Shown: one piece after another, positions 1 through 10,792 of the stretch
Layout: every line of letters begins with the position of its first letter
How positions within the stretch are numbered: the stretch's first letter is position 1
Assembly: GCF_028598555.1 (NCBI RefSeq)
Contig: NZ_JAQRFN010000009.1
Coordinates: 108,158-172,157, forward strand
Direction of reading: 5' to 3'
From: Xenorhabdus anantnagensis
GTDB lineage: Bacteria > Pseudomonadota > Gammaproteobacteria > Enterobacterales > Enterobacteriaceae
DNA: 64,000 bases
The notes under the pieces: model-generated
What the model was told of the DNA's origin: nothing
The model's input: the letters and a program-made list of their open reading frames with translations, nothing else
The model's database searches: none
Program-made: the position numbers and the translations under genes

Positions 1-17
1 TGTCAGGAGATATAACA

Positions 18-428
18 ATGGCAAGAGAATTCAGTCGTACTCAACGCGTTGCACAGGAAATGCAAAAAGAGATTGCCATCATCTTACAGCGCGAAGTCAA
101 AGATCCCCGTATCGGAATGGCGACGGTCTCTGGTGTTGAGGTTTCCCGCGATCTGGCTTATGCCAAAGTATTTGTAACCTTTCTGAATGTACTGGTGGAA
201 GGCCATGATTCAGATAGGGTGGAAGAAGGTATCAAGGCATTGAACGAAGCTTCTGGTTTTATTCGTTCCCTGCTGGGTAAAGCGATGCGTCTGCGTGTCA
301 TTCCTGAACTGACATTTTCTTATGATAGTTCTTTGGTGGAAGGGATGCGTATGTCGAACTTGGTCAGCAACGTCGTTAAAAACGATGAAAAGCGTCGTTC
401 ATCTGCGGATCACAATGAGGAAAAGTGA
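18..428 (+). CDS. rbfA: 30S ribosome-binding factor A
   Basis: RbfA is a single KH-fold protein that binds the 30S subunit late in assembly and helps 16S rRNA 5'-end maturation, especially in the cold. The 136-residue product matches the enterobacterial protein along its length (opening [18 protein letters not shown], conserved KDPRIG segment near residue 29). A CAGGAGA ribosome site lies just upstream of the ATG. Its stop overlaps the truB start (TGATG), so the two genes are translationally coupled, as in the enteric nusA-infB-rbfA-truB-rpsO-pnp operon whose earlier genes lie outside the window. Confidence 0.97.
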   Translation: MAREFSRTQRVAQEMQKEIAIILQREVKDPRIGMATVSGVEVSRDLAYAKVFVTFLNVLVEGHDSDRVEEGIKALNEASGFIRSLLGKAMRLRVIPELTFSYDSSLVEGMRMSNLVSNVVKNDEKRRSSADHNEEK

Positions 429-1378
429 TGGGACGCCGTCGTAGAGGCCGTGCTATACACGGTGTACTGTTGCTGGATAAGCCACAGGATATTTCCTCCA
501 ATGATGCGTTGCAGAAAGTAAGGCGGATTTTCAATGCCAATAAGGCGGGTCATACTGGTGCACTAGATCCATTGGCAACAGGTATGTTGCCGATTTGTCT
601 TGGTGAAGCCACCAAATTTTCCCAATTCTTGCTGGATTCTGACAAACGCTATCGTGTGATTGCCCGTTTGGGACAGCGTACGGATACTTCGGATTCACAT
701 GGGACAATCATTAGTGAACGTGAAGTAAAAATCACCGAATCTCAGCTTGATGCTGCATTGGATACATTCCGTGGTGATACCATGCAGGTTCCTTCCATGT
801 ACTCTGCATTGAAACATCAAGGAAAACCGCTATACGAATATGCCCGTAAGGGGATTGAAGTTGAGCGGGAAGCACGCCCTATCACTGTTTATGAATTACA
901 ATTCATTCGCTGGGAAGGGAATGAGCTGGAATTAGAAATACACTGTTCCAAGGGAACTTACATTCGAACCATCATTGATGACTTAGGGGAACTTTTGGGC
1001 TGTGGCGCTCATGTCATTTACTTGCGTCGTTTGCAGGTTGCCAATTACCCCAATCAAAGAATGGTAACGTTGGAACAGTTACATGAATTAAAACAACAGG
1101 CTGAAGATCAAGCGATTGAGGCGTGGGAATTGCTTGATCCATTGTTGCTACCAATGGATACCGCCGTCGCCCATTTTCCTGTCATCCACTTAACATCCGT
1201 GGTTGCGTCTTACTTTAAACAAGGCCAACCCGTTCGAAGCAAACATAATTTGTCTTCAAATGAATGGGTGAGGGTCACCGAAGGAGATGAAAATAAATTC
1301 ATCGGCATTGCGGTGATTGATGATGACGGCTTAGTGGCTCCACGTCGCCTGGTTGTTGAAGAAACAGAAATCGAATAA
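428..1378 (+). CDS. truB: tRNA pseudouridine(55) synthase TruB
   Basis: TruB converts U55 of the tRNA T-arm to pseudouridine and also acts as a tRNA chaperone. The 316-residue protein carries the family motif [12 protein letters not shown] with the catalytic Asp at about residue 47, and the SKGTYIRT segment in the middle. The ATG at 428 is chosen over the in-frame GTG at 425: it overlaps the rbfA stop, has AGGA at 418-421 as a well-spaced ribosome site, and gives the usual MxRxRRGR N-terminus. The C-terminal part has the PUA-like extension typical of the proteobacterial enzyme. Confidence 0.97.
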   Translation: MGRRRRGRAIHGVLLLDKPQDISSNDALQKVRRIFNANKAGHTGALDPLATGMLPICLGEATKFSQFLLDSDKRYRVIARLGQRTDTSDSHGTIISEREVKITESQLDAALDTFRGDTMQVPSMYSALKHQGKPLYEYARKGIEVEREARPITVYELQFIRWEGNELELEIHCSKGTYIRTIIDDLGELLGCGAHVIYLRRLQVANYPNQRMVTLEQLHELKQQAEDQAIEAWELLDPLLLPMDTAVAHFPVIHLTSVVASYFKQGQPVRSKHNLSSNEWVRVTEGDENKFIGIAVIDDDGLVAPRRLVVEETEIE

Positions 1379-1553
1379 TGATAGCAACCGACAAGGAATT
1401 TAAAGCAGGCAAATTGAGTAAGAGCACAGAATGACGATGATTGTGCTGTCTTGCGCTTCACTTATTTGCAGCGTAGAATACCGCGTCTATATATGAGTTG
1501 CTGAATTAGAGATCGGCACTTGTCATTTTAAATTACATATTTGGAGTTATACT

Positions 1554-1823
1554 ATGTCTCTAAGTACTGCTGAAAAAGCACAGATTATTACTGAATTCGG
1601 TCGCGGCGCTAACGACAGTGGTTCCAGCGAAGTTCAGATCGCACTGCTGACTGCTGACATCAACCAATTGCAAGGTCACTTTTCAGAGCACAAAAAAGAT
1701 CACCACAGCCGTCGTGGTCTGCTGAGAAAAGTTGCACAGCGTCGTAAACTGCTGAGCTACCTGAAGGGTAAAGATTTGGCACGTTATACTGCTCTGATTG
1801 AGCGTCTGGGACTGCGTCGCTAA
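1554..1823 (+). CDS. rpsO: 30S ribosomal protein S15
   Basis: S15 is a primary 16S rRNA-binding protein of the small-subunit platform and in enterics represses its own mRNA. The 89-residue product is near-identical to the E. coli protein ([35 protein letters not shown]). TTGGAG lies just upstream of the ATG. The 175-bp gap after truB leaves room for the rpsO promoter and its autoregulatory pseudoknot leader. A strong GC hairpin with a T run follows the gene. Confidence 0.98.
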   Translation: MSLSTAEKAQIITEFGRGANDSGSSEVQIALLTADINQLQGHFSEHKKDHHSRRGLLRKVAQRRKLLSYLKGKDLARYTALIERLGLRR

Positions 1824-1840
1824 TCGATGTGTTTCAGTGG

Positions 1841-1866
1841 AAAGGGGCCTAATCGGGCCCCTTTTC
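1841..1866 (+). terminator. rpsO rho-independent terminator
   Basis: AAAGGGGCC pairs with GGCCCCTTT around a 6-nt loop and is followed by TTC. It sits 18 nt after the rpsO stop. In E. coli the equivalent terminator is partly read through into pnp. Confidence 0.85.
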
Positions 1867-1972
1867 TTCTAGGAAACGGAATCGATAGAAACCGGCATAG
1901 AGAGATTTAAACACTATTTTTACCGTTTTTTACCGTTTCTAAAATTTAAACCTCTTCCGCTACAGTGACTCG

Positions 1973-2020
1973 CGCGGCTAATGAGAGTCCTTAAAGGAGT
2001 GAGCACTGTCATTAGTCGTG
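1973..2020 (+). promoter_or_regulatory. pnp leader hairpin (RNase III-type processing site)
   Basis: A long stem upstream of pnp: bases 1973-1984 pair with 2009-2020 through 12 positions (two G-U), and the inner arms TCC/GGA form a second short helix. In E. coli the pnp leader forms such a double-stranded stem, which RNase III cuts before PNPase destabilises its own mRNA. The position (about 75 nt before the start codon) and shape fit that role. The function is inferred from the family. Confidence 0.65.
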
Positions 2021-2093
2021 AGGGTGTAGCAAGAAGAGAAAATCCATTGTTGTCGTTCTTTTAAAATGACAACACTAACAAAGGAACATTATT

Positions 2094-4232
2094 TTGCTAA
2101 ATCCGATTGTTCGTAAATTCCAGTATGGTCAACACACTGTGACCATCGAAACCGGCATGATGGCTCGTCAGGCGACAGCAGCCGTTATGGTAAGTATGGA
2201 TGACACTGCGGTATTTGTAACCGTTGTAGGTCAAAAGAAAGCCAAAGCAGGTCAGAACTTTTTCCCTCTGACTGTTAACTATCAGGAGCGTACTTACGCT
2301 GCTGGCCGTATTCCGGGAAGTTTCTTCCGTCGCGAAGGTCGTCCGGGAGAAGGTGAAACATTGGTTGCTCGTCTTATCGACCGTCCTCTACGCCCTCTGT
2401 TCCCAGAAGGTTTCCTGAATGAAGTTCAAATCATCGCGACAGTCGTTTCTGTTAACCCACAAGTAAACCCTGATATTGTTGCCATGATTGGCGCTTCTGC
2501 TGTATTGGCATTGTCTGGTATCCCATTCAATGGCCCAATTGGTGCTGCGCGTGTTGGCTACGTCAATGATCAGTACGTACTGAACCCAACCAGTGATGAG
2601 CTGAAAAACAGCCGTCTGGATCTGGTCGTTGCAGGTACTGAAGGTGCGGTACTGATGGTAGAATCCGAAGCGGAGCTGCTGACGGAAGAACAAATGTTGG
2701 GTGCAGTGGTGTTTGGTCACGAGCAACAACAGATTGTGATTGATAACATCAATGCATTAGTCGCTGAAGCGGGCAAAGAGAAATGGGATTGGTCACCAGA
2801 GTCCATCAATCAATCTCTGCACGATCGCGTTGCGGAACTGGCTGAAAGCCGTCTGGGTGATGCTTATCGCATTACTGAGAAGCAGGAGCGTTACGCTCAG
2901 GTTGATATCATCAAAGAAGAAGTCTCTGCGGTTATCCTGGCAGAATCTGCGGAAAAAGGCATTGAACTGGAAGAAGCAGAAATTCTTGACGTTCTGTCTG
3001 TTCTGGAGAAAAACGTTGTTCGTGGTCGTGTCCTGCGTGGTGAGCCTCGTATTGATGGCCGTGAAAAAGACATGGTTCGTGCTCTGGATGTTCGCACAGG
3101 CGTACTGCCACGTACTCATGGTTCATCTCTGTTCACCCGTGGTGAAACTCAGGCACTGGTTGCTGCGACACTGGGTACAGAGCGTGATGCTCAAGTTATT
3201 GATGAACTGATGGGTGAGCGTACAGACCGCTTCCTGTTCCATTATAACTTCCCTCCATACTCTGTAGGTGAAACAGGCATGGTCGGTTCACCAAAACGTC
3301 GTGAAATTGGTCACGGTCGTCTGGCAAAACGTGGTGTATTGGCTGTAATGCCAAGCATCAACGAATTCCCATATACCGTTCGTGTAGTTTCTGAAATCAC
3401 TGAATCCAACGGTTCTTCTTCTATGGCTTCTGTCTGTGGTGCTTCATTGGCACTGATGGATGCTGGCGTGCCAATCAAGGCTGCCGTTGCAGGTATCGCA
3501 ATGGGTCTGGTGAAAGAAGGGGATAACTTTGTTGTTCTGTCTGACATTCTGGGTGACGAAGATCATCTGGGCGACATGGACTTTAAAGTTGCAGGTAGCC
3601 GTGATGGTGTCAGCGCATTGCAAATGGACATCAAAATCGAAGGCATTACCCGTGAAATCATGCAGATTGCTCTGAATCAGGCTAAAGGTGCCCGTCTGCA
3701 CATCCTTAATGTAATGGAGCAAGCAATTCAGGGTCCACGCAATGATATTTCTGAATTTGCACCACGTATCCACACTATCAAGATCAATCCAGACAAGATC
3801 AAAGATGTAATTGGTAAAGGTGGTTCCGTGATCCGCGCATTGACGGAAGAAACAGGCACCACCATTGAAATCGAAGATGATGGTACAGTGAAGATAGCGG
3901 CGACTGACAGTGATAAAGCACGTCATGCCATCAGTCGTATTGAAGAAATTACAGCTGAAGTTGAAGTTGGTCGTATTTATAGTGGTAAAGTTACCCGTAT
4001 TGTTGATTTTGGTGCATTTGTTGCCATCGGCGGCGGTAAAGAAGGGCTGGTACATATCTCTCAGATCGCGGACAAACGTGTAGAGAAAGTCACTGATTAC
4101 CTGCAAATCGGGCAAGAAGTTCCTGTGAAGGTGTTGGAAATTGATCGTCAGGGTCGTATCCGCCTGAGCATGAAAGAAGCCCTGATCACGACTGATGAAG
4201 TACAACAGTCAACAGAATCATCAGTAGAATAA
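2094..4232 (+). CDS. pnp: Polyribonucleotide nucleotidyltransferase (PNPase)
   Basis: PNPase is the phosphorolytic 3'-to-5' exoribonuclease of the RNA degradosome. The 712-residue protein has two RNase PH-type domains joined by the helical linker, then a KH domain ([18 protein letters not shown] near residue 575) and an S1 domain (from about residue 626, [13 protein letters not shown]). Translation starts at TTG, as in E. coli, with AAGGA 8 nt upstream; the N-terminus [12 protein letters not shown] is the family start. It follows the rpsO terminator and the leader hairpin, so expression is probably autoregulated after RNase III cleavage. Confidence 0.98.
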   Translation: MLNPIVRKFQYGQHTVTIETGMMARQATAAVMVSMDDTAVFVTVVGQKKAKAGQNFFPLTVNYQERTYAAGRIPGSFFRREGRPGEGETLVARLIDRPLRPLFPEGFLNEVQIIATVVSVNPQVNPDIVAMIGASAVLALSGIPFNGPIGAARVGYVNDQYVLNPTSDELKNSRLDLVVAGTEGAVLMVESEAELLTEEQMLGAVVFGHEQQQIVIDNINALVAEAGKEKWDWSPESINQSLHDRVAELAESRLGDAYRITEKQERYAQVDIIKEEVSAVILAESAEKGIELEEAEILDVLSVLEKNVVRGRVLRGEPRIDGREKDMVRALDVRTGVLPRTHGSSLFTRGETQALVAATLGTERDAQVIDELMGERTDRFLFHYNFPPYSVGETGMVGSPKRREIGHGRLAKRGVLAVMPSINEFPYTVRVVSEITESNGSSSMASVCGASLALMDAGVPIKAAVAGIAMGLVKEGDNFVVLSDILGDEDHLGDMDFKVAGSRDGVSALQMDIKIEGITREIMQIALNQAKGARLHILNVMEQAIQGPRNDISEFAPRIHTIKINPDKIKDVIGKGGSVIRALTEETGTTIEIEDDGTVKIAATDSDKARHAISRIEEITAEVEVGRIYSGKVTRIVDFGAFVAIGGGKEGLVHISQIADKRVEKVTDYLQIGQEVPVKVLEIDRQGRIRLSMKEALITTDEVQQSTESSVE

Positions 4233-4247
4233 ATTTGACGTAAAGGG

Positions 4248-4271
4248 CGGCGTCCTGTAAAAAGGGCGCCG
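4248..4271 (+). terminator. Terminator-like hairpin after pnp
   Basis: CGGCGTCC pairs with GGGCGCCG (one G-U) across an 8-nt loop, followed by TTTAT. The T tract is short, so termination may be partial, leaving some read-through into nlpI. Confidence 0.6.
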
Positions 4272-4412
4272 TTTATCTCAATAGTTTTCGAGTTGTTGTT
4301 TACAGTAACTTGAAATATGAGAGAAAGTTAATTTTGGGCAAGAAGCCTGAAACATACAATGTGGGTGGAGTAACAGGGCATTCTGATTAATGTCTGACTT
4401 CGGGAGTGGGAA

Positions 4413-5297
4413 ATGAATTCTTTTCTGCGCTGGTATTATGTTGCGGCTATTTTTCTTCTTGTAGGATGTAGCAGCAATGGGTGGCGTAAAAATGAAGTTA
4501 TTGCTATTCCATTACAGCCTGCATTGCAACAAGAGGTTATCCTGGCCCGCATAGAACAAATACTTGCGAGTCGGTCTCTTACAGAAGATGAGTATGCACA
4601 GCTTTTATATGAGCGCGGTGTGCTGTATGATAGCCTTGGGCTGAGAGCACTGGCACAGAATGATTTTTCAGTGGCTTTGTCTATCCGTCCTGATATTCCT
4701 GATATTTTTAATTATCTAGGAATTTATTTTACGCAGGCAGGCAATTTTGATTCTGCCTATGAAGCGTTTGATTCTGTTTTAGAGCTTGATCCAACTTACA
4801 ATTACGCGCGAATGAATCGCGGCATTTCACTGTATTACGGTGGCCGTTATCGATTGGCGCAGGATGATCTGCAGGCGTTTTATCAAGACAATCCGAATGA
4901 TCCCATCCGTTCGTTGTGGTTGTACCTTGTGGAAGAAAAAATTGATTCTAAGGTTGCAATGACGAATTTGTCGTACCATTTTGACAAAGCGAACCGAGGG
5001 CTATGGGGCTGGAATATCGTTGAATTCTATTTGGGCAAAATCAGTGAAAAAACACTGATGGAGCGTTTACAACAGAACTCAACGGATAACACTTCGCTCG
5101 CTGAGCATCTCAGTGAAACTGACTTCTATTTAGGTAAACATTACCTAAGTCTGGGGGATGAGGATAGCGCAGTTGCGTTATTCAAGCTGACGGTAGCTAA
5201 CAATGTCCATCACTTTGTTGAGCACCGCTACGCATTGTTGGAATTGGCGTTACTAGGCCAAAAACAAGATGACTTATCGGAATCGAACCAACAATAG
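4413..5297 (+). CDS. nlpI: Outer-membrane lipoprotein NlpI (TPR adaptor)
   Basis: NlpI is an outer-membrane lipoprotein with TPR-type repeats that presents murein hydrolases such as MepS to the protease Prc. The 294-residue product begins with a lipoprotein signal peptide ending in LLVGC, Cys19 being the predicted lipidated residue. TPR-like helical repeats follow ([60 protein letters not shown]). Its position between pnp and deaD is the normal enteric order, and the length matches the E. coli protein. Confidence 0.95.
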   Translation: MNSFLRWYYVAAIFLLVGCSSNGWRKNEVIAIPLQPALQQEVILARIEQILASRSLTEDEYAQLLYERGVLYDSLGLRALAQNDFSVALSIRPDIPDIFNYLGIYFTQAGNFDSAYEAFDSVLELDPTYNYARMNRGISLYYGGRYRLAQDDLQAFYQDNPNDPIRSLWLYLVEEKIDSKVAMTNLSYHFDKANRGLWGWNIVEFYLGKISEKTLMERLQQNSTDNTSLAEHLSETDFYLGKHYLSLGDEDSAVALFKLTVANNVHHFVEHRYALLELALLGQKQDDLSESNQQ

Positions 5298-5467
5298 CTG
5301 ACGAACATATTCACGACAGATTTTAAAGTCCACATCTCTAGAGGTGGGGGCTTGTTTGTTCGTTTAATAACATAATTTGAGCCAGTTCACATTTTAAATG
5401 AAAATGACAGAAATTCTTTTCACTGTGTTATGTAGACTGGCCGCCACGATTAATGAGGCACCATTAC

Positions 5468-7423
5468 ATGACCACTGAGACTGAAATCTCTTTTGCTGAT
5501 TTAGGTTTATCAGCCCCTATTCTTTCTGCACTGGAAGGCTTGGGCTATGAAAAGCCTTCTCCTATTCAACAACAATGTATTCCTCACCTGCTGAACGGCT
5601 GTGACGTGCTGGGCATGGCACAGACGGGTAGTGGTAAAACTGCGGCATTCAGCTTGCCTTTATTGCATAACATTGATGCTGAACTTAAAGCTCCACAAAT
5701 CCTTGTGTTAGCACCAACCCGTGAACTGGCGGTACAGGTTGCTGAAGCGTGTTCAGAGTTCTCCAAGCATATGCGTAATGTGAATGTTGTTGCACTTTAC
5801 GGTGGGCAGCGTTACGACGTTCAATTACGCGCATTGCGTCAAGGGCCACAAGTTGTGGTGGGAACGCCAGGCCGTCTGTTAGATCACTTGAAACGTGGAA
5901 CATTGGATCTGTCCAATCTGAAAGGTCTGGTACTGGATGAAGCCGACGAAATGTTGCGTATGGGCTTTATCGAAGATGTTGAAAACATCATGAGCCAGAT
6001 CCCTGCTGAACACCAGACAGCTCTGTTCTCAGCAACTATGCCTGAAGCGATTCGCCGCATTACCCGTCGTTTCATGAATAACCCACAGGAAGTTCGTATT
6101 CAGAGCAATGTCACCAACCGTCCTGACATCAGCCAGAGCTATTGGTCTGTTTACGGCGTGCGCAAAAACGAAGCGCTGGTACGTTTCCTTGAAGCAGAAG
6201 ATTTTGATGCTGCGATTATTTTCGTACGTACCAAAAATGCAACGTTGGAAGTGGCAGAAACTCTGGAGCGTAACGGTTACAACTCAGCAGCACTGAATGG
6301 TGACATGAACCAGGCTTTGCGCGAACAAACACTTGAGCGCTTGAAAAATGGCCGTTTGGACATTCTGATTGCGACTGATGTAGCCGCTCGTGGTTTGGAT
6401 GTTGAACGCATTAGTTTGGTTGTTAACTACGACATCCCAATGGATGCAGAATCTTATGTACACCGTATCGGTCGTACTGGTCGTGCAGGCCGTGCAGGTC
6501 GTGCCCTGTTGTTTGTTGAAAACCGCGAGCGTCGTTTGCTGCGTAACATTGAACGCACCATGAAACTGACAATCCCAGAAGTTGAACTGCCGAACGCAGA
6601 ACTTCTGGGTCAGCGTCGTCTGGAGAAATTTGCCGCTAATGTTCAGCAACAATTAGAAAGCAGCGATCTGGATCAGTACCGTGCATTGCTGTCTAAGCTG
6701 GGCACCGGTGATGAACTGGATATGGAAACACTGGCAGCAGCCTTGCTGAAAATGGCACAGGGTGAGCGCCCACTTATTCTGCCACCAGACCCAGTGCGCC
6801 GTCCTCGTCGTGAATTCAACGATCGTGATGACCGTCGTCGTAATGGCAGCAGTTTTGGTGAGCGTGATCGCGGTGACCGAAGTGACAGAGGTGACAAAGC
6901 TGACAGAGGTGATCGTCCTCGTCGTGAACGTCGTGACGTAGGTGACATGGAACTGTATCGCATTGATGTGGGTCGTGATGATGGTGTTGAAGTTCGCCAT
7001 ATCGTGGGCGCAATTGCAAACGAAGGTGATATCAGCAGCCGTTACATCGGCAATATCAAACTGTTTGCGACTCATTCCACGATTGAGCTGCCAAAAGGGA
7101 TGCCAGGTGAATTATTGTCTCACTTCACCCGTACCCGTATTTTGAACAAACCACTGAACATGCAGCTGTTGGGCGATGCACAACCATTTGAACGCCGTGA
7201 GCGTCGTGGTGGTGGTCGCAATGGTAACGGCAGTAATGGTGGTAACGGCGGTAATGGCGGCAATGGCCCACGTCGTGACCGTGAGGGTTTCGGCAATAAC
7301 GGTGGTCGTCGTTTTAACAGCGAACGTCGTGGTGGTGGTGAGCGTAGTTCTTTCCGCGGTCGCAGCAACGATGATTCCAATGGTGGCGCATCTCGTCGTC
7401 GTCAAAGCAGTGGCAACGTATAA
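5468..7423 (+). CDS. deaD: Cold-shock DEAD-box RNA helicase DeaD/CsdA
   Basis: DeaD/CsdA unwinds structured RNA, helps 50S assembly and works with the degradosome in the cold. Motifs in order: Walker A AQTGSGKT (residues 51-58), DEAD at about 157-160, SAT, and HRIGRTGR in the second RecA domain. An RNA-binding domain ([15 protein letters not shown]) and an Arg/Gly/Asn-rich low-complexity tail follow. I start at ATG 5468 (651 aa) rather than the in-frame ATG 5453, because GAGG at 5455-5458 is correctly spaced for it and the N-terminus then matches E. coli. The basic tail is richer in NG/GNG repeats than in E. coli. Confidence 0.96.
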   Translation: MTTETEISFADLGLSAPILSALEGLGYEKPSPIQQQCIPHLLNGCDVLGMAQTGSGKTAAFSLPLLHNIDAELKAPQILVLAPTRELAVQVAEACSEFSKHMRNVNVVALYGGQRYDVQLRALRQGPQVVVGTPGRLLDHLKRGTLDLSNLKGLVLDEADEMLRMGFIEDVENIMSQIPAEHQTALFSATMPEAIRRITRRFMNNPQEVRIQSNVTNRPDISQSYWSVYGVRKNEALVRFLEAEDFDAAIIFVRTKNATLEVAETLERNGYNSAALNGDMNQALREQTLERLKNGRLDILIATDVAARGLDVERISLVVNYDIPMDAESYVHRIGRTGRAGRAGRALLFVENRERRLLRNIERTMKLTIPEVELPNAELLGQRRLEKFAANVQQQLESSDLDQYRALLSKLGTGDELDMETLAAALLKMAQGERPLILPPDPVRRPRREFNDRDDRRRNGSSFGERDRGDRSDRGDKADRGDRPRRERRDVGDMELYRIDVGRDDGVEVRHIVGAIANEGDISSRYIGNIKLFATHSTIELPKGMPGELLSHFTRTRILNKPLNMQLLGDAQPFERRERRGGGRNGNGSNGGNGGNGGNGPRRDREGFGNNGGRRFNSERRGGGERSSFRGRSNDDSNGGASRRRQSSGNV

Positions 7424-7507
7424 GATAACGTATAAGTACATACGAATGTCTGATTGACTTGCTTGATTCATTCATTGCGTTGAAAATATCGCAATAATGG
7501 ATTGAAT

Positions 7508-7542
7508 AAAGCCCTTTCTCCGTAAGAAGAAAGGGCTTTTTC
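7508..7542 (+). terminator. deaD terminator
   Basis: A 12-bp perfect stem, AAAGCCCTTTCT with AGAAAGGGCTTT, around a 9-nt loop and followed by TTCT. It lies 85 nt after the deaD stop. Confidence 0.85.
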
Positions 7543-7617
7543 TATTTATAAAATATGATCTTATAGCATATGATTATTTATGGCATATGTTTATGTCTGA
7601 TGAAATTCGAATTGAAT

Positions 7618-8016
7618 TCAGGCCGCTTTCTTGATGATACGTTTGTTTAATTCGGCTTTGGCCTCGGTATCTGAAAGTAAGTGCTCACCTTGATGAATGA
7701 CCACTTTCTTTAACCTGCCTTTGAAACTAACATGCGTTACTTCCTGCAAAATCCGTTCTTCCACAGAGCACAGCCCTCCTTCGCTTTGCTCCAATGGATG
7801 AACCAGTACACGGTGTTTACACTCAAAAATCTGCTTAATGCCTTTCAGAAAGCCATGCTGATGAAGCAGGGTATGTAACTGAAATTTTGCATCATAAAAA
7901 TCACCGATAAGTAAACGTGACGTACTGAAATTTCCCTCAATCTCCATCTCTTTCTGATTATTGAGGTTTTTTAGGATCATTCTATTGGTCTTAATTTTGA
8001 GATAAAAATCAGCCAA
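7618..8016 (-). CDS. yjaA: YjaA-like protein
   Basis: The 132-residue product resembles the small enteric protein YjaA, whose biochemical role is unknown (reported as stress-related). Shared signature: a short N-terminal strand ADFYLKIKTNRM, then RLLIGDF, then EGGLCSVEERILQEV in the second half. The ATG at 8022 touches the ribosome site directly; the TTG at 8016 is 6 nt from GGAG and aligns exactly with the E. coli N-terminus, so TTG is chosen. No signal peptide or membrane segment is visible. It stands alone, 57 bp downstream of btsR in the same direction. Confidence 0.7.
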   Translation of the reverse strand: MADFYLKIKTNRMILKNLNNQKEMEIEGNFSTSRLLIGDFYDAKFQLHTLLHQHGFLKGIKQIFECKHRVLVHPLEQSEGGLCSVEERILQEVTHVSFKGRLKKVVIHQGEHLLSDTEAKAELNKRIIKKAA

Positions 8017-8073
8017 GGGCATCTCCTTTATTTATTTTCCTGTAGGATCAGGAGATTATGCCCTAAGCGATGA

Positions 8074-8793
8074 TTAATTTAACCCCAATTCTTCTTTTAG
8101 GGGTTTCAGATAACGACGACTCACGGGAATACGTTTATCATTGCTTAGAACCAGTTCTGCTTGTCCGCTTTCGACAAAAACAATTTCCCGCAAATGGGTC
8201 ATATTGACGAGATATTGGCGATGGCAACGAGTCAGTGAAGTACGGGTTTCCAGAGTGCGCAGAGTCAACTCGGTAAAGCCTTCCTGTCCGTTGGCGCTCA
8301 TGACATAGACACCACTTATCCGGGAAGTGACATACAGTACATCACCCAATGGCATCAACCAGATCCGGCTATGCCCAGTACAGGGAATGTATTTCAGTTG
8401 CTCATCTTCGCGTTGCAGATCTGCCAAATTCTGTTTTTGATAACCGGAACGCAGCCGTTGCAACGTCTTACACAAACGCTCTTTTTCCAGCGGTTTTAAC
8501 AAATAATCGAAAGCGTGCTCTTCAAAGGCTTGCACCGCATACTCATCAAAAGCGGTCAAAAAGACAATATAAGGGCGATGCTCAGGATCGAGCATACTGA
8601 CCATTTCAAGCCCAGTAATGCGGGGCATTTGAATATCAAGGAAAACGACATCGGGTTTCAGACGATGGATAGCACCGATTGCTTCCACTGCATTGGCACA
8701 TTCACCGATGATTTGAATATCCTTTTTCTCTTCCAGCAGACAACGTAGGTTCTCACGTGCCAGAGGTTCATCATCAACAATCAATACATTCAT
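8074..8793 (-). CDS. btsR: LytTR-family response regulator BtsR (YehT)
   Basis: BtsR is the response regulator of the BtsS/BtsR two-component system, which in E. coli senses pyruvate and activates the transporter gene btsT. The 239-residue protein has a receiver domain with DDE at residues 7-9 and the phospho-acceptor Asp53 in FLDIQMPR, then a LytTR DNA-binding domain ([21 protein letters not shown], ending [14 protein letters not shown]). It lies 2 bp downstream of btsS, consistent with one operon. No btsT homologue lies beside it. Confidence 0.93.
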   Translation of the reverse strand: MNVLIVDDEPLARENLRCLLEEKKDIQIIGECANAVEAIGAIHRLKPDVVFLDIQMPRITGLEMVSMLDPEHRPYIVFLTAFDEYAVQAFEEHAFDYLLKPLEKERLCKTLQRLRSGYQKQNLADLQREDEQLKYIPCTGHSRIWLMPLGDVLYVTSRISGVYVMSANGQEGFTELTLRTLETRTSLTRCHRQYLVNMTHLREIVFVESGQAELVLSNDKRIPVSRRYLKPLKEELGLN

Positions 8794-8795
8794 AC

Positions 8796-10493
8796 TTATG
8801 TCGCTTTGTCAGCCCCTTTTTCCAACGGTAAACATAAAATGATACGGGTAAATGCTTCTGGCTGGCATTCAACATGCACGCCGTAGTGCTCACCATAGCG
8901 AAGACGCAGACGTTTATCTACCAGACTCATCCCAAGTCCATCTCCCATTTGTTCAGAGCGATAGAGTCCTGCATTGTCTTCAATTTCTACTCGCAACAGA
9001 TTGATATCCTGATAGGCACGGATAGTAATTTGTCCTGTATCTAATAACTGTGACGTACCATGCTTGATGGCATTTTCTACCATGGGTTGCAGAGAAAATG
9101 CGGGTAATTTTGCGTAGCGCAGCGCTTCGGGTATCTCTATAGCAATCTGAAGACGTTCACGGAAGCGTGCTTTCTCAATTTGTAAGTAAGCATTCACATG
9201 CTCTATTTCATTCTCCAGTGTGGCGATGTATTCAGACCGTTTCAAATTCTTACGGAAAAATGTTGAAAGATACTGTACAAGCTGGCCTGCTTGCTGACTA
9301 TCCCGGCGAATGACCGCTTGTAACGTATTTAAGGCATTAAATAAAAAGTGAGGATTCACCTGCGCGTGAAGGAGCTTTATTTCTGATTGCAGTAACGATT
9401 GCTTATTCCGTTCATACTGTCCGGCAAGAATTTGAGCTGAGAGCAGACTGGCAATACCCTCGCCTAATGTGCGATTAATAGAACTGAATAAACGATTCTT
9501 GGCTTCGTAAAGTTTGATAGTACCAATGACCTGCTGATTTTCTCCACGCAAAGGAATAACCAATGCGGAGCCGAGTTTGCAGGTTGGGCTGAGAGAACAA
9601 CAATAAGGTGTTTTATTGCCATCGGCATACACGACTTCATTATTCTTAATCGCACGATGAGACTGTTCGGCAGCAATGGGAGTACCGGGTAAATGGTGAT
9701 CTGAACCGGTGCCGATAAACGCCAATAACTTTTCTCTGTCTGTAATCGCGACAGCACTGATTTCCAATTCCTGATAGATAACTTTTGCTACACGCATACT
9801 ATTATCTTCATTGAATCCTTTATGCAAAATTCCCTCTGTACAGACAGCAATTTTTAATGCTTGGGCAGAAAAAGCGTTGTTGTATTTTTCGAAAATGGCA
9901 CGTCTGTCCAATAAAATACGGATAAACATGGCTGCTCCTACACTATTGGCGATGATCATAGGAGCCGCGATATCTTTCACCAAATTCAGTGCGTCCCCAA
10001 AAGGATTGGTAAGAAGCAAGATGATCCCCATCTGGGTGCATTCAGCAAAGAAAGTGACAATAGCTGCCGTCCACGGGTTCAGCAACTTATTAATCTGGCC
10101 TTGCTTCATCAGGTAAATATGGACAAGGCCACCAAGAACGCCTTCCACAATGGTGGATACCATACAACTGAACGCAGTCATCCCTCCGAGAGAATAGCGA
10201 TGCAGCCCTCCAGTGAAGCCTACCATTGCCCCTACTGAGGGGCCACCGAACAGCCCTCCCAATACAGCACCGATAGCACGAGTATTGGCAATGGAATCAT
10301 TAACATTCAGCCCAAAGTACGTCCCCATAATGCAAAAAATAGAAAAAATAACGTAACACATCAATTTATGTGGTAAGCGAGCGGTGACTTGCAGTAGAGG
10401 AACAAACAGAGGTGTTTTACTTAGCAGCCAGGCGGTCACCAAATAGACACACATTTGCTGAAGTAATAACAACACGAGGTTAAATTCGTACAT
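8796..10493 (-). CDS. btsS: Pyruvate-sensing histidine kinase BtsS (YehU)
   Basis: BtsS is a membrane sensor kinase of the LytS type. The 565-residue protein has an N-terminal multi-helix membrane region (about residues 1-200) with the 5TM-Lyt signature [19 protein letters not shown], a GAF-like segment, the phospho-acceptor His at about residue 382 in [12 protein letters not shown], and a C-terminal ATPase domain ([21 protein letters not shown]). Order and spacing with btsR match E. coli yehUT. The enzyme phosphorylates BtsR when pyruvate is present outside the cell, as known for the family. Confidence 0.93.
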   Translation of the reverse strand: MYEFNLVLLLLQQMCVYLVTAWLLSKTPLFVPLLQVTARLPHKLMCYVIFSIFCIMGTYFGLNVNDSIANTRAIGAVLGGLFGGPSVGAMVGFTGGLHRYSLGGMTAFSCMVSTIVEGVLGGLVHIYLMKQGQINKLLNPWTAAIVTFFAECTQMGIILLLTNPFGDALNLVKDIAAPMIIANSVGAAMFIRILLDRRAIFEKYNNAFSAQALKIAVCTEGILHKGFNEDNSMRVAKVIYQELEISAVAITDREKLLAFIGTGSDHHLPGTPIAAEQSHRAIKNNEVVYADGNKTPYCCSLSPTCKLGSALVIPLRGENQQVIGTIKLYEAKNRLFSSINRTLGEGIASLLSAQILAGQYERNKQSLLQSEIKLLHAQVNPHFLFNALNTLQAVIRRDSQQAGQLVQYLSTFFRKNLKRSEYIATLENEIEHVNAYLQIEKARFRERLQIAIEIPEALRYAKLPAFSLQPMVENAIKHGTSQLLDTGQITIRAYQDINLLRVEIEDNAGLYRSEQMGDGLGMSLVDKRLRLRYGEHYGVHVECQPEAFTRIILCLPLEKGADKAT

Positions 10494-10745
10494 ATATTTT
10501 CATTGTGAGATTAATAACGATGAATAAATTTAAAGTAACATTATCAAAGGATGAATTTCATGTCGTCAATAGACTTTTATATCGTCAATAAACTTCGGCA
10601 GAAGCACATATTTATTCTCACGAAATTTCAAGTTGTATTGAGGTGGCATTAAGATGGTAATCCATAGCTTCCATATGGTGATTGAATGAACGTAATCAAC
10701 AAAAAGTCATTCGAAAGATGAAGGGGATATAAATACAGGCAGGAT

Positions 10746-10770
10746 AATCCGCCCCTTATCGGGACGGATT
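10746..10770. terminator. Hairpin between btsS and the adhesin gene
   Basis: AATCCGCCCC pairs with GGGACGGATT (one mismatch) around a 5-nt loop. The T run is on the + strand side only, although the adjacent adhesin gene is on the - strand, so it may act in either direction or mainly block antisense transcription. Confidence 0.5.
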
Positions 10771-10792
10771 TTTTGCTAAGAAATGAATGGCA